DNA from: Bagarius yarrelli
Taxonomy: Eukaryota > Chordata > Actinopteri > Siluriformes > Sisoridae
DNA length: 64,000 nucleotides
Direction of reading: 5' to 3'
NCBI GenBank assembly: GCA_005784505.1
Contig: VCAZ01000003.1
Span: forward strand, 9,179,510-9,243,509
In this document: in pieces, positions 63,663 to 64,000 of the stretch
Numbering within the stretch: the first letter of the stretch is position 1
Layout: the number at the start of each line of letters is the position of its first letter
Notes under the pieces: generated by a model
What the model saw: the letters and a program-made list of their open reading frames with translations, nothing else
Database searches by the model: none
Told to the model about the DNA's origin: nothing
Program-made: the position numbers and the translations under genes

Positions 63663-63870
63663 AATACTGTAAGCAAAAGTATTAGAATGAATGACCATCA
63701 AATCCATATGTGTTTTAAGAACCTGTTATTCCAAATTTAGTTTAACTCTTCATCCTATACGGAACCCCACTCCTTCCACTAGATTATGGAGTGTGTCTGT
63801 GAACATCTAATGTGGTTTGAAGTCTGCTTGTTTTCAGCTGCCCTGCACTACCCACTGCAGATTCAGATGC

Positions 63871-63967
63871 GTCCAGTCAATCATAAGGTAGGAGATACCA
63901 AATCACCAGGTCTTCCCTACTCCACCTTCAACTAAAATGGTATCTTCCAGTTCCTGATTGACTGGAC
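63871..63967. repeat. Imperfect 30-bp inverted repeat
   Basis: Arms 63871-63900 and 63938-63967 pair with 13 perfect outer bases (gtccagtcaatca / tgattgactggac) and 8 perfect inner bases (agatacca / tggtatct). The loop is 37 nt. Possibly a small hairpin-type DNA element. Confidence 0.7.
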
Positions 63968-64000
63968 ACAACTGAAGTTGGGTACCATGGGTTGCCCAGT

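Larger units (their letters stand above)
62530..64000 (-). other. robo3: robo3 intron, right edge
   Basis: No Ig4 first-half or Ig3 exon is found on the minus strand. Contents are a purine-rich patch (about 63085-63112), short GT/CA runs, a LINE 3'-UTR-like repeat (63521-63662) and an imperfect inverted repeat (63871-63967). Confidence 0.6.

Noticed and set aside
62530..64000. Upstream robo3 exons (Ig4 first half, Ig3)
   Set aside because: No minus-strand segment with Ig Cys/Trp pattern and fitting splice phases was found; they must lie outside the window.

Overview
This is an AT-rich vertebrate genomic window. Intron-split genes, the receptor sequences and the repeats (tRNA-derived SINEs, Tc1/mariner remnants, L2/Rex-type LINE pieces) point to a teleost fish. 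An ostariophysan such as a catfish or characin is my guess, not a demonstrated assignment.

The window holds two Roundabout (Robo) axon/vessel guidance receptor genes arranged tail to tail, the arrangement I recall for ROBO3 and ROBO4 in mammals. On the + strand, a complete robo4 runs from 4673 to 25651. Nineteen coding exons give 3216 nt (1071 residues) with every exon phase matching. The predicted protein has a signal peptide, three Ig domains, two FNIII domains, one membrane helix and a cytoplasmic tail with a tyrosine motif (CC0-like), a proline motif (CC2-like) and a conserved C-terminal block. On the - strand, a 5'-truncated robo3 runs from 62529 down to 34256, with a possible extra last exon at 31515-31670. 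Its first exons (signal peptide, Ig1-3 and the first half of Ig4) lie beyond the right edge. What remains encodes the end of Ig4, Ig5, FNIII 1-3, the membrane helix and CC0-CC3.

Region by region: 1-4672 is the robo4 upstream region, with one unexplained candidate exon (1555-1768) for a secreted Cys-rich peptide. 4673-25651 is robo4; its largest intron (17547-22524) is mostly repeats. 25652-31514 is the convergent intergenic space, with a robo4 poly(A) signal, microsatellites, a SINE and terminal-inverted-repeat (TIR) elements. 31515-62529 is robo3, with long repeat-rich introns. 62530-64000 is robo3 intron with no recognised exon.

The most consequential observation is in robo3. The exon at 43167-43443 carries one extra base near 43354-43356, putting a stop at 43349-43351 between CC0 and CC1. 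Splice phases on both sides, and the Robo-like protein after the break, show that the frame should continue. It is either a sequence error or a truncating allele that would remove CC1-CC3. Other points are robo4 keeping exons matching Ig1-3 and FN2-3 only, an ambiguous robo3 C-terminus, a large duplicated intronic block around the exon at 39596-39823, and three abutting perfect stem-loops at 57745-57828. I see no operon, CRISPR array, RNA gene or novel multi-gene system here.
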